Shown here in pieces: positions 43,923 to 55,483 of a stretch of DNA of 64,000 nt. The notes below the pieces were generated by a model, which saw nothing but the letters and a program-made list of their open reading frames with translations, searched no databases and was not told where the DNA came from. How positions within the stretch are numbered: position 1 is the first letter of the stretch; every line of letters begins with the position of its first letter. Position numbers and translations under genes: made by a program. Origin of the DNA: Manihot esculenta (taxonomy: Eukaryota; Streptophyta; Magnoliopsida; Malpighiales; Euphorbiaceae); NCBI RefSeq assembly GCF_001659605.2, contig NC_035175.2, positions 30,475,705 to 30,539,704 on the forward strand, written 5' to 3'.

Positions 43923-44291
43923 TCATGTATTCATTATTTTATAATTTAACCTATAAAATATCTCATATATATGTGATCCTTTTAACATATTATAATTATG
44001 TGTTAAAATGTCTAATGTTAATATTTTCATTATGTGTGGATCTGTTAGGGATATTGTAAAATTGGGAAAACAATTTGAATATATTGGTCCATTTGTTAGG
44101 CTTGTTTCAAATAATCCTAATAGAGAGTCTTTGTAATTTATATGTCTACAATCTCTTAATGCTACATGCATACTAGTATTTAAACCTTCTATAGTTAATG
44201 GTTTAATTGCAATTTGTACTAAGTCTATATGCATAAATCTATAACCTTGGTTAATATATTTTAATATTGTCTTTTTACTTAATAGACTCAT
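43923..44291 (-). pseudogene. EPRV2 movement protein region, early stop
   Basis: It matches the first 122 residues of the EPRV1 movement protein region and stops at a TGA near 43922. A second TGA near 43798 and the remaining frame down to 43389 follow without a net frameshift. Confidence 0.75.
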
Positions 44292-45151
44292 TGATTGGTT
44301 TTCTGAATATAGGGGTACAACTTTTTCTTTGGTTTTAATTGCCCTAGCTGCTTTAAAATCTAATATACCTTTTTTATATATTGTTGATATGGGTGTTGTA
44401 GGTGGTTTCCAATTAGCTAATTACATAAAAGGGTAATTAAAAAAAATAATACATATGAGTAAACTTTATTTATTTTTTATTTTTTTAATATTAATTTAAT
44501 TATTAATTAAATTTTAAATTTTATTTATTATTCTAAATATATTCTATTATCAAAAAGAGGTTAGTGTTTAAAGAAATTGCAGCGTCATCTGCTACATTAT
44601 CTACCTCATCAATAAAATTTAAGATATAAATGATAAAAATTTAAAAGATCAAGACATAATTATAAATATTTTTAAAATTTAGAATTTTTTATTATTTTTT
44701 CTAAAACTAAAATTTATAATAATTAAAATATTTGATATTATTATTATATTTATTTTAATTTTATTAATAATTTAAATGTATTAATTTACATTAATTTAAT
44801 TCTAAATGACCTTCTAAATTTTTTTTCTAAAATCCACTATAATTATTATTTTAATTAAAAAAATACATATTGGTTACAAATATTTTATAAAAAAAAAATA
44901 TTTAAACAAAACATACTGCAAGGATAGAATTTAATTAGTTATTAAATTAACATATAATATAATTAATACAATTGCAATTATATTATTAACTATATATTTT
45001 TATTTTTTTTCACTTTTAACTATATTGTTAATCTTATATATTTTTTAAATTATAATAATATTTAGAGTATATTTTAAAAGAAAGGTTTAGAAGGTAAATT
45101 AATTTAAAATTTAATTAATGTAAAAGAGTATACTTAAATTATAGATAAAAC
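44292..45151 (-). other. AT-rich upstream region of EPRV2; no gene
   Basis: Near-exact copy of 33133-33992. No ORF of note. Confidence 0.5.
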
Positions 45152-45612
45152 TAGGGGTGAGTAGTATTTAATTCAAACCGAAAAAACCGATCGAACCGAA
45201 TCGATTTGAAAATTTAGTTTGATTTTTTATACATTTCGATTCGGTTCGGTTTTTAATTTTAGAAATTTTGGTTATTTCGGTTCGATTCGGTTTTGATCAG
45301 AAAAAATCAAACCGAACCGATTAGTAATAATAATATGTTTTTTCAATAATATAGAGAAATTAAATCATATTAAGATTAAAATATTTTAATTAAATTTTAA
45401 AATATTAAAAATAAAGTGTAAAAAATAAAAAAATTATTAAAAGTCGAAACTGATTAAACCGAACCGAATCGAACCGAATCAGACCGGTTCGGTTCGATTC
45501 GGTTTCTGACCAAAATCGGTTCGGTTCAATTTTTATAAACACTAAAAATTCAATTTTTGGTTTATTCAGTTCGGTTCGGTTTTAAATCGAACCGACCGAA
45601 TGCCCACCCCTA
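45152..45612. mobile_element. Complete 461-bp hAT MITE
   Basis: The ends TAGGGGTG and CACCCCTA are flanked by GATAAAAC at 45144-45151 and 45613-45620, an 8-bp target duplication. The inside is filled with inverted CGGTTCGGTT/AACCGAACCG words. It is the full version of the truncated copy at 33993. Confidence 0.88.
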
Positions 45613-46429
45613 GATAAAACTAAAAATATATATTATAATAATAATATAAACTTTTGATATTATCAATTTTAATTTTTAAGCAAAATAGCTAAAAAAATCT
45701 CTCAATTTTAAAATATTTACAATTACACTTTCATATTCTAAGATGTGTTGACCTAGGAATATAATATACGATGATGTAGCAGATAACGTGGTAATTTTGT
45801 TAGATGTTAACAGCAAAAGTAATGGTAGAATATATTTGAAATAACTTATAAAGTTTAGTGTTTAATTGGTAATTAAATTAATATAAGATGCAATTGTAAA
45901 AATTTGAAAATGAATTATTTTTTTTATTTTAATTAACTCAATACCATATAGAAAGAGTAATTATATATTAATAACATAAGATGAATAATAATGAAAGGGA
46001 GAATAATAATGCATAAAGGAGATATATCAGCAAAATGATATAGATATAAAAGAGAATATTTGAAAACAATATATATTGATAGCAATAATGCATTGAATAA
46101 TAGCATAATAATAAAGAAAAATACATGAAATGAGAAAGAAGGAGGTAGTACCAGAATCATAATTTGTACACAGTTCAAATAAATTTATAACTAAAAAATA
46201 TATGTTCTTAATTAGCATGAAAAAAGCTGAATAAACAGTATAAAAAAATAATTGAACGAAGATTTCTCTTCCTCTGTGGTCTTTCTGTGACTCGATATTG
46301 AACGAAAATTTATCTTCTTTAGTGGTCTTTTTGTGACTCGATACTCTCGCCTTTTCCTCTTTCTTAAACTTAACTTCTTTTTTTTCCCTTCCTCCATGGA
46401 AGACAATCTGCGTCAAAGGTCGGGATAGC
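45613..46429. other. AT-rich spacer with a short tandem repeat
   Basis: No gene. At 46251-46343 two copies of a 46-47 bp unit occur in tandem, each starting ATTGAACGAA and ending GTGACTCGATA. Confidence 0.6.
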
Positions 46430-48163
46430 TGAAAGCAATTATCGTCCTGTGTTGGAACTGCCGAGAACTCGGCAATCCTCGGACAATTAATGCATCGAAG
46501 GATTTGGTTACTAGTTTCAAGCTGGACATTTTATTTTTGATGGAAACAAAAACTCTTAGTTCTCATATGGAATTTTTTCGTAGTTTTTTATATTTTGATT
46601 GTTGCTTCTCAGTCAATAAACAATGTTTAGGAGGAGGCCTTTTGTTAATGTGGAAGAGTCATGTATCGGTTTCTATGGTTGACTTTTCTTCAAATTTTAT
46701 TGATTCGGTTGTTTCGAAAGGTAATGTTCAATGAAGGTTTACTGGTTATTATGGGTTTTCGGAATCGCAACGACGATATTAGTTTTGGAACCTTATTAAA
46801 ACTTTATTTCGTAGAAGCTCTCTTCCGTGGCTTTGTTCGGGAGACTTTAATGATTTATGCTCGAGAGATGAGAAGAAAGGAGGAACAACTTTACCAAATT
46901 ATCTTATGCAAGAGTTTAGACAGGCACTTGAGGATAGTAATCTTGTTCAAATACCCATTGTTGGCTCTTTCTTCACATAAGAGAAAGGGCAAAGAGTCAA
47001 ATAATTTGGTTAGTGAGAAGCTTGATAGAGCCCTTGCTACTGAGCATTGGGCTCGTAAATTCACTAATGTTGTCTACTCGGTTGTTCATGTTCCTAGATC
47101 GAATCATAAACCGTTGGTGATTAATACAACTCCTAAGGATAATAGGGGAGATAGAAGGAGATTTCGATTTGATAATGCATGGTTATATGATAAGGGTCTA
47201 GCTGAGGTTATTAAAGGAGCTTGGGTTAATTCTATATCATGCAACCTTTAGATGAAATATGATGATTTAGTTTCTGCTCTTTCGTTGTGGGGTAGGAGCA
47301 GAAATAGGGAGTTTTGGCAAAAGAAGAAGACTGTACAGAGATTATTGGATAATGGGCCCTGTAATGTTTCTCACGCCTCTTTAAAGGAAGATTGGAATCG
47401 TCTCCTTGAGTAGGAAGAAGCTAGACTTAAACAGCAGGCAAAGTGCTTTTGACTTAAAAATGAGGACCGAAATACAAAATTTTTTCATGCACAAATTAAT
47501 GGTAGACGAAGAATGAACCGCATTACTAAATTAAAGGAGTTATCGGGTACTTGGATTGAGAATGAGCAGGAAATTAAAATTCGTGTTCTGTATTATTTCC
47601 AGTCTATTTTTTTATGGTGGTTCTATGGATTGTGAGCGGGTTCTTTAGTTGGTACCGCCCTTGATAAGTGATGTCGATAATGCTGATCTTTGTGCTCCCT
47701 TTTTCAAATGAGGAATTTAAAGCTGATCTTTTTCAGATGCATCCAGACAAGAAACCTGGGCAGGATGGGTTAAATCCTGCATTTTACTAGAGATTTTGGC
47801 ACTTTGATTGGCAATGATGTTTCCGATATTTGTCGCATATGCCTTCAACAAGGTACTTTTCTTTCTTCTCTTACTGAAACATTGATTGTTTTGATCCCTA
47901 AAGTGGATAGCCCTGAAACTGTTAAAGACTTTCGTCCAATTATGTTATGTAATGTGTTATATAAGATTGTGGCTAAAGCTTTGGCGAACAGATTTAAAAA
48001 GGTCCTTCCTATGATTATCTCTGAGAATCAGTCTATCTTTATCCCTCATAGGTTGATTACCGATAATGTTATGGTTGCGTTTGAAATGATTCACAATATG
48101 GAAATTAATAAGGGTAGAAATGATGGTAATTGTGTACTTAAAATTGATATTTCTAAGGCTATA
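46430..48163 (+). pseudogene. LINE (L1-type) fragment: endonuclease and start of RT
   Basis: Endonuclease-like start VLCWNCRELGNPRTI near 46442 and LDILFLMETKT near 46520. Later (a different frame) LCSGDFNDLCSRDEK near 46840. Linker KNEDRNTKFFHAQINGRRR near 47460. RT domain 47804-48163 with LIPKVDSPETVKDFRPI and SENQSIFIPHRLITDNV, ending at KIDISKA. Several frameshifts and stops. The RT catalytic part is missing because an LTR begins at 48168. Confidence 0.85.
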
Positions 48164-48167
48164 ATAT

Positions 48168-49917
48168 TGACTCGCGGTTGTCGAAGCCGGTCAAAAATAA
48201 CCTTTCTGGTTATCAACAATTTACAACTGCAGATAGTGGTGAAAGGATCGAATCCACAGAGAATTGAGAACTCGCCTATTTCTCTTTTTATGACCAAGAA
48301 AATAAACTGAAATGATAATAAATTAAAAATGAGATAAAAGACTGAAAGTGGGATCAAATGAGATAAATTGAAAATTGGGATCAAAACTGTCAACAAAATA
48401 ACAGGGGGGGTTTGAGATTGATTGTGGTAAACTAATAATGAGAATAATAATGGAAAGCAAATAATTAAATAAAAAGTAATCAATAATGAGAAAGCTCTAG
48501 TTGAAGTATTGGATCCACTTTAGTTGTTGGGATTGATCACAGACACTTTGTTCTTTTGGGTTGATTCAATAGATTAGTTATGGAGATGGAATAAGATTCT
48601 CAATACCATTATCTCTCCTTATTATTAAATTAATTAGGGAACGTCCTCTAATCAATTACTAATTAACAAGTTGTCAAGGAACGTCCTTGGGTCTCAGGCA
48701 ACAAACAACTGTTAATTGCATTAAGAAATAGAGAGATCCAATCCTAGCTACCCAAACGTATGGATATAACGCTAGATCACGCAACTTCCTTGGTTTTTAC
48801 ACCAAGTGTTCTTATGTTTTAATAATCCAAGCAATTACGGACTTAAATCATCCAAACTAACATATTATTACTTTGCAATTAAGAATCAACGTAGATCTAA
48901 AGAACAAAGCAATATTGAAATCAAGCATGAAATTGCATGAATATTGAACAACCAAAAGTTTAACAATGTTTGATCAAGTCTCCCAATCCATAAAACAACT
49001 AAAGTATCACCTAATCTTCAACTAGAATAAAAGATTTCAGCCTCTTATGGCTGAAACAAAAATAAAAATAAAAGAAAAAAAGAAAGGTAGAAGAAGAGAT
49101 GTGAATTCGTAGGTGTCTCCAAGGTGGTGTGTAAAAGTTGTGTGGAGGCTCCTTATGTGTCTTTTTATAGTTGAAAGTGCTGCCCTAGGTCATACTTGCT
49201 TCCTAATTAGTGAAGAGGCTGCCCAAAATGCTGAAAAGGAAAGAATCGCATTGCAAATTCTCTAGAAGGAAGGAGGCGCGCGGATCAAGCTTCAAAAGAG
49301 GAAGGATGTGCGCGGATTGCAGAAGAGGAAGTGGAGCGTAGTCATTGAATGCAGAAGGGAAATAAATCTGTCCAGTATTTCCTTTTTAGGTGAAGCCTTC
49401 GTTTGAATTTTGAATGCTGAATGAAGAAGAGGCAAGTGCGTCTTCATGAGATCTTGCTGCCTAAATAGGAAGATATGACTGCTGTAGTGTGTGCACATCT
49501 TTGAATAAGGAACGAAAGATCTGCGATTTGAATTTCAAATAATCTTCTGACTGAACTTTCCTTATTTGCTTTTGCTTCTGCACTTCCCTTATTTGAGGAC
49601 TTTCCTTTTCAGAAAACTTTATTTATTTGACATTTTCCATAATTGGCTTCACCTTTGAATAAGGAAAGAAGAATCTGCAATTTGAATTTCAAAGAATCTG
49701 TTGATTGCGCTTTCCTTTTATGGCACTTTCCTTATCATAAAACTTTCCTTATTTAGCACTTTCCATATTTGAAAACTTTTCCTTTTTGGCACTTTCCATA
49801 TTTGGAAACTTTCCTTTTTTGGCACTTTCCATATTTGGCACTTTTTGGCAGTTTTAAGAGCATTTTCTCCAGATTATCTCTTTACACCTAATATCTGCAA
49901 AACATGATTAAAATTTT
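48168..49917 (-). repeat. Athila-type LTR 1, truncated at its 5' end
   Basis: The left end TGACTCGCGGTTGTCGAAGC is identical to that of LTR 2, and the first 560 bp or so are very similar. On the minus strand it should start TGATAGA, but the right side stops at AAAACATGATTAAAA, where LTR 2 begins. Repeated CTTTCCATATTTGG-like words occupy 49550-49850. Confidence 0.75.
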
Positions 49918-51538
49918 TGACTCGCGGTTGTCGAAGCCGGTCAAAAATAACCTTTCTGGTTATTAATAATTTTATATTCGCAGATAGTGGTGAAAGGATC
50001 GAATGCACAGATAATTGAGAACTCACCTATTTCACTTTTTATGACCAAGAAAATAAACTAAAACGATAATAAATTAAAAATGAGATAAAAGACTGAAAGT
50101 GGGATCAAATGAGATAAACTGAAAATTGGGATCAAAACTGTCAACAAAATAACAGGGGGGTTTGAGATTGATTGTAGTAAACTAATAATGAGAATAATAA
50201 TGGAAAGCAAATAATTAAATAAAAAGTAATCAATAATGAGAAAGCTCTAGTTGAAGTATTGGATCCACTTTAGTTGTTGGGATTGATCATAGACACTTTG
50301 TTCTTTTGGGTTGATTCAATAGATTAGTTATGGAGATGGAAGACGCTTCTCACCACCATGTCTCTCCTTATTATTAAATTAATTAGGGAACGTCCTCTAA
50401 TCAATTACTAATCAACAAGTTGCCAAGAAATGTCCTTGGGCCTTAGGCAACAAACAACTGTCAATTGCATTAAGAAATAGAGAGATCCAATCCTAACTAC
50501 CCAAACGTATGGAGATAACGCTAGATCATGCAATTTCCTTGGTTTTTATGCCAAGTGTTCTTATGTAAGAATAATCTAAGCAATTACGGACTTAAATCAT
50601 TCAAACTAACAAATAATTATTTTGCAATAAAAAATCAACATAGATTTTAATAACAAAGTAATATGAAAATTAAGTATGAAATTGCATGAATATTGAACTC
50701 CTAAAAGTTAAACAATATTTGATCAAGTCTCACAACCCATTAAACAACTAAAGTTTCAACCAATATTCAACTAGATTAAAACAATTCAGCCACTCATGGC
50801 TGAATTAAAAACAGAAAATTAAAAGGAAAAGAGAAAAGACGGATGAACCGAAGAAGGAGCGGAATTGCAATCTGCCTCTTTGAGCCGAGCTTGCGGAATT
50901 GTCCAGTTGAAGAATTGAAATTTAGTGCCCTTTGTCGGCCACTTAAGGTCCTTTAAATAGGAGGAGAGCTAATTTAAGTCTTCCACTGCTGAGCTGTCCC
51001 ATGTGCGCGTGTGTCCCTTAGCCGTGAGTGTCCTATGTGCGCTTATGGTTCTTTGCGCGGGATGGGCCGTGAGTTGATGAAATGCGCTGGTCCATGTGCA
51101 AGACGGCTGTCCATAAGCGAGCCCAAGTGTGGGAGCTTGGTCATGTGCGGGAACTTGCGGGAATGGGCCATGTGAAGTGAATGTGCGGGAATGGGCCATG
51201 TGAAGTGAATGTGCAGGAATGGGCCGTTCAATTGCGGATCCATGTGCGGGTCCTTAATGGAGTGCTTGGTCCTTAATTGCAAGAATGGGCTGCCCAAGTG
51301 CCAAGTTGCTTGAAGATTTAAATTTCAGAATATTTTCCTCACTCAGCTTGTCTTGAATCCAATTTGGCAGGCTTGTTCCCTTTTGCTCCAAATAAGGCAG
51401 TTTTATGGGCATTTTCTCCAAATTGTCCTTTTATATCATTTTCTGCAAAATAATATCAAAAGCACTAAATTAAGCAGAAATCATGTAAATATTCATCAAT
51501 AATATTAAGATAAAAAAGGACTAAAATATGTTCTATCA
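49918..51538 (-). repeat. Athila-type LTR 2 (3' LTR of the Athila body)
   Basis: 1,621 bp. The minus strand starts TGATAGAACATATTTTAG at 51538 and ends CCGCGAGTCA at 49918. Just outside its start lies AAGTGTGGGGGTATT, a polypurine tract in the right place. An inner array near 51140-51230 repeats GTGCGGGAATGGGCCATGTG three times (unit about 31 bp). Confidence 0.85.
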
Positions 51539-52593
51539 AATACCCCCACACTTAGCCTTTTGCTTGTCCCCAAGCAAATAAACATAGTTAAACAAGCTCT
51601 CTTTGCTACTTGATCCTTTATTTCCACTTAAACTTTTACTCAAGACACCTATTTTGAATTATTGCAGTGAAGAATATATGCATGAAGATTACTCACCTTC
51701 TTTCCTTGTTTCTCTTTACTTACCATGGCTAGGATTTGTTTTCCTCAAGAGAGACCATACATGCACATTTTTGTTAAGACTTTTTCTAGCTTTCAGAGTG
51801 ACTTGCCCTTACCTTGAAGTACTTTATTCAGGCTTTTGCACTTAGATCTTGCTTGGAGAAGTCACCAACCTTTTGACGTGAAGGTACATATTTGTGATAC
51901 CCACCCCCAGTTACTCAGTTGGTCACCTTTCCAAGTGGCTACTAGCTCTGTTCTTAGTCTTTTGACCATTGGAACAGTTTTTTGATTTGTGCTTTTGAGG
52001 TCTTTGCCTTTGCTGATTTTTCTTTCTCTCAATGATTTGGGCAAATCAACACTAATTGCTAAATCAAGTCACATTAAGTTCATTCACATAATTTCAATTT
52101 ATTCTCTCAATTGAGGGTCATCAATATATTTTTCACTATGGCAAACTCAAAGATTCAATTCAAAAGGCAATTCTCAAACATGAATATAACTCACTGCAAT
52201 TGATTCAACATAAGTTTAAAGAGTCATCACATCAATGGGGTCATGGAAAGAAAAACTCATCCAACATAGTTCATTAGTTTGAGTAGAGCAAAACAAAAAG
52301 AAGAAGGTTGTGGTTGTGTGTGTTTTATTGAAAGCAAAAATAACAAAAATGAAAAAAAAATTTAGACTGTGGCTAATTAAACTAAAAGAGACGCAAAATG
52401 CAAGAAACTGAAAGGAAATTTCGCAATTCTGAAAGAGAAGGGAGGAGAAGAGGAAAAGAAGAGGAGAAGGAGAGAAGAAAATAGATATGCACCCCCACAC
52501 TTAAATCATGCATTGTTCTCAATGTAAAAGAAAAGAAGAGAACAAAGAAATCTGAATACTCCCCTGGGGTGTAGGTGCACATGGTGTGATCAC
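51539..52593 (-). other. Athila 3' non-coding region
   Basis: It lies between the end of integrase and the 3' LTR. It contains the polypurine tract (51540-51560). No env-like frame of convincing length was seen. Confidence 0.6.
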
Positions 52594-53743
52594 TTAGGCA
52601 GAAGGATGTTGTAGTGGAATTTCTTCCACCACTTGTATTGCGAATCCTTCAAAGTATGGCTTCAGACGATGCCTATTCACCTTGAAAATTTTTTCAGTCT
52701 CTATGCTTCGGATGTCTACAGCTCCATGTAGGTAGGCATGCTCTACAATGAATGGTCTAATCCACCTAGACCGTAGCTTTCCTGGGAACAATTTCAAACG
52801 AAAGTCAAAGAGTAAGACTTTATCACCAACCTCAAATTGTTTTCTTAAAAGATGACTGTCATGGGTGGCTTTGGTTTTTGCTTTGTAGCTCCAAGAGTTC
52901 TCATATGCATCTCGTCTTATTTCTTCTAGCTCTTGCAGTTGCAACTTGCGGTGGTGTCCAGCTTCTTTAAGGTCCATGTTGCAATTCTTTACAGCCCAAT
53001 AGGCCTTGTGTTCAAGCTCAACTGGAAGGTGACAAGCTTTTCCATAGACCAATCTGTAAGGAGACATACCTATGGCGGGTCTTGTAGGATGTCCTATAGG
53101 CCCATAAAGCATCTTCCAAACGTGAACTCCAATCCTTTCGATTGGGGGACACTGTTTTTTCTAAGATGGCCTTGATCTCTCTGTTGGACACTTTAGCTTG
53201 CCCATTTGTCTGAGGGTGGTAGGCTGTGGATGTTCTATGGATCACATTGTGCTTTTTGAGACGACTTTCTACTACCTTGTTGCAAAAGTGGGTCCCTCTG
53301 TCACTGATGATTGCCTTTGGTACTCCATGTCTGGCAAAGATGTTGGCTTTCACAAAGTCCACTACTGCCTTGGCATCATCAGTCTTTGTTGCTCTAGCTT
53401 CCACCCACTTGGATACATAATCCACTGCAAGGATGATGTAAGTGTATCCAAAGGATGGTGGAAAAGGGTCCATGAAGTATATACCCCATACATCAAACAC
53501 CTCGCAGACCATGATGGAGTTCTGTGGCATTTGATTCCTTTTGCTCAAATTTCCAGTCTGTTGACACCTAGCACAAGATCTGCAAAACAGAAAAGCATCT
53601 CGAAAAATAGTGGGCCAAAACAGGCCACTTTCAAGTATTTTATGAGCAGTCTTTCTTGGACCAAAGTGTCCACCACAACTATATGAATGGCAAAAAGTAA
53701 GAACAGAAGCTATTTCTTGGTCTGGGATACATCTCCTTATCAT
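52594..53743 (-). pseudogene. Athila integrase
   Basis: HHCC finger (HSYSCGGHFGPRKTA then CRSCARC), core with VDYVSKWVEARAT and IISDRGTHFCN, YHPQTNGQAKVSNREIK, then after a frameshift near 53070 [20 protein letters not shown] and the C-terminal [18 protein letters not shown]. The terminal part matches Athila-type integrases. It is preceded by a natural pre-integrase segment (PWYADMVNYLATGNLP) at about 53840 and a frameshift near 53745. Confidence 0.88.
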
Positions 53744-55288
53744 TTGGTCAGCACAATGTTTTCACAAATATGGTTCATCCCAAACATAGTGGCATCTTTC
53801 TTTATCTTGTCTTTGGTGTGCTTTGGCGTGTCAGAAGGCAAGTTACCTGTAGCCAAGTAGTTCACCATGTCTGCGTACCATGGTTCATCAGATTGGGCAA
53901 GGAAGATTTGTTCAAGTAAGTCATGCTTACATTTTTCAGATTCTGAGAGGTGTTGTTCTTTGCTTGACTGCAATGGAGTTGGCGCAGTACTGGATTCAGG
54001 GGCTTCCTTTTGCACAGGACTGGGCTGAAAGGGAGGACTAGAAGAGCTGATTTGCGTGGGGAGCAGAAAGGACATGCCTGAGAAGCTTTCAGGTGCCTCT
54101 TTTCGCGCAAGAAGGGTCTGCATACCATTCTAAAGTGGTGCAACTGAGTTTTCTTCAATCTGTGCTTGACTGCAATTTACCTGTTGGATGCTACAGACTG
54201 TCTCTTTCAGTTTTGGTTCTTTCTGGCTTTCATTCCTGCAAAGATCATCATTCAGAATACAATCTTGATTTTCATTAAAAATTTCCTGGCTCAAGCAGTC
54301 AATTATATCAAGACCATAAACAGGGGACATATCATGTGGATATTTCATGGCATCATAGACATTGAACTTAATGACTTCCCCTTCAAGCTCCATAGTTAGA
54401 GTACCATTGTGCACATCAATTTTAGTCCTAGCAGTACTCAAGAAAGGACGTCCAAGAAGTATATCAGAACTAGTATTGCAACTATCTTCCTTAGTATCAA
54501 TCACATAAAAATCAGCAGGAAAGACTAGTTCATCTACTTGCACTAACACATCTTCTAGAACACCTATGGGATATACCACAGATCTATCAGCTAGTTGTAT
54601 CACTACTCTTGTGTCTTTCAGTGCACATGCATTTAGAGATTTATAGATGGAGAGAGGCATGACATTTATGGATGCACCAAGATCACACATAGCTTTCTTA
54701 ATACCAACATTCCCAATCTTGCAAGAGATAGCAAACATACCTTTGTCTTTGCATTTAGTAGAGAGTTCTCTTTTAATAACAGCAGTGACTACCTCACCTA
54801 CAATTACTTTCTCTCTTTCGGCAAGCTTCCTTCTGTTGGTACACAACTCTTTCAGAAATTTTGCATACCTGGAAATCTGTTTGACAGCATCTAGCAGTGG
54901 TATGTTGATTTTCACCTTTCTGAAAGTCTCAAGGATCTCCTTTTCTTCCTTTTCTTTTTGTGTTCTTTCAAATTTTTTTGGAAAAGGAGGTGGAATCTGA
55001 AAGCATACCTTTTGTTCAGCCTTTTGCGCAGGAGGTGTTGCAGATTGCGCAGGAGAGGCAGGCTTATGGAGATGAGATTGCGTAGGTGCTTCTGATTGCA
55101 TTGGATTTTGCCAGCTTGTGTTTCAGAAGGTGCAAGCTTTTGTGCAATTTGCTCTTCTTCCTCATATCTTGCATCTTGAAGTTCCTTTCCACTTCTCAAA
55201 GTGATGGCACTAACATTTTGTTTGGGATTTGTCTCAGTTTGGGATGGCAACTTTCCTTGAGCTTCCAACATGTTTATGGAGGTGGCCT
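53744..55288 (-). pseudogene. Athila gag end and protease, RT/RNase H deleted
   Basis: Gag end with SAITLRSGKEL near 55190; Pro-rich part and FRKVKINIPLLDAVKQIS near 54900; protease with KAMCDLGASINVMPLSIYK near 54690 and LLGRPFLSTARTKIDV near 54440. A stop near 54128 is followed by non-conserved sequence and then directly by the pre-integrase segment at about 53930. RT and RNase H, normally over 1.5 kb, are absent. Gag is cut at 55289. Confidence 0.85.
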
Positions 55289-55483
55289 GATAGAGCATAA
55301 TTTAGCCCATATTATCATGATCTTATTGATGTTTATTTACACCTTTTCTACCTAATTTTGTGATTTTAATCATGTTTTGCAGATATTAAGTGTAAAGAGA
55401 CAATATGGAGAAAATGCTCTTAAAACTGTCAAAAAGTGCCAAATATGGAAAGTGCCAAAAAAGGAAAGTTTCAGAAAAGGAAA
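55289..55483 (+). repeat. Start of an Athila-like LTR, inverted relative to the Athila body
   Basis: It starts TGATAGAGCATAATTTAGCC, and from AATCATGTTTTGCAGATATT onward it matches the reverse complement of LTR 1 (49860-49910). It stands inside Athila gag and is cut at 55484 by the chromovirus LTR. Confidence 0.75.

Larger units (their letters stand above)
39828..44291 (-). mobile_element. Endogenous pararetrovirus copy EPRV2 (Caulimoviridae)
   Basis: Near-identical to EPRV1 but cut inside RT at 39828, so the catalytic YIDD part and RNase H are missing. MP, CP, protease and RT start remain in one frame with stop codons at sites different from those of EPRV1. It lies to the right of, and opposite in direction to, the plus-strand unit. 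Confidence 0.9.

Noticed and set aside
51043..51297. His/Pro-rich minus-strand frames
   Set aside because: They come from the 31-bp tandem repeats in Athila LTR 2.
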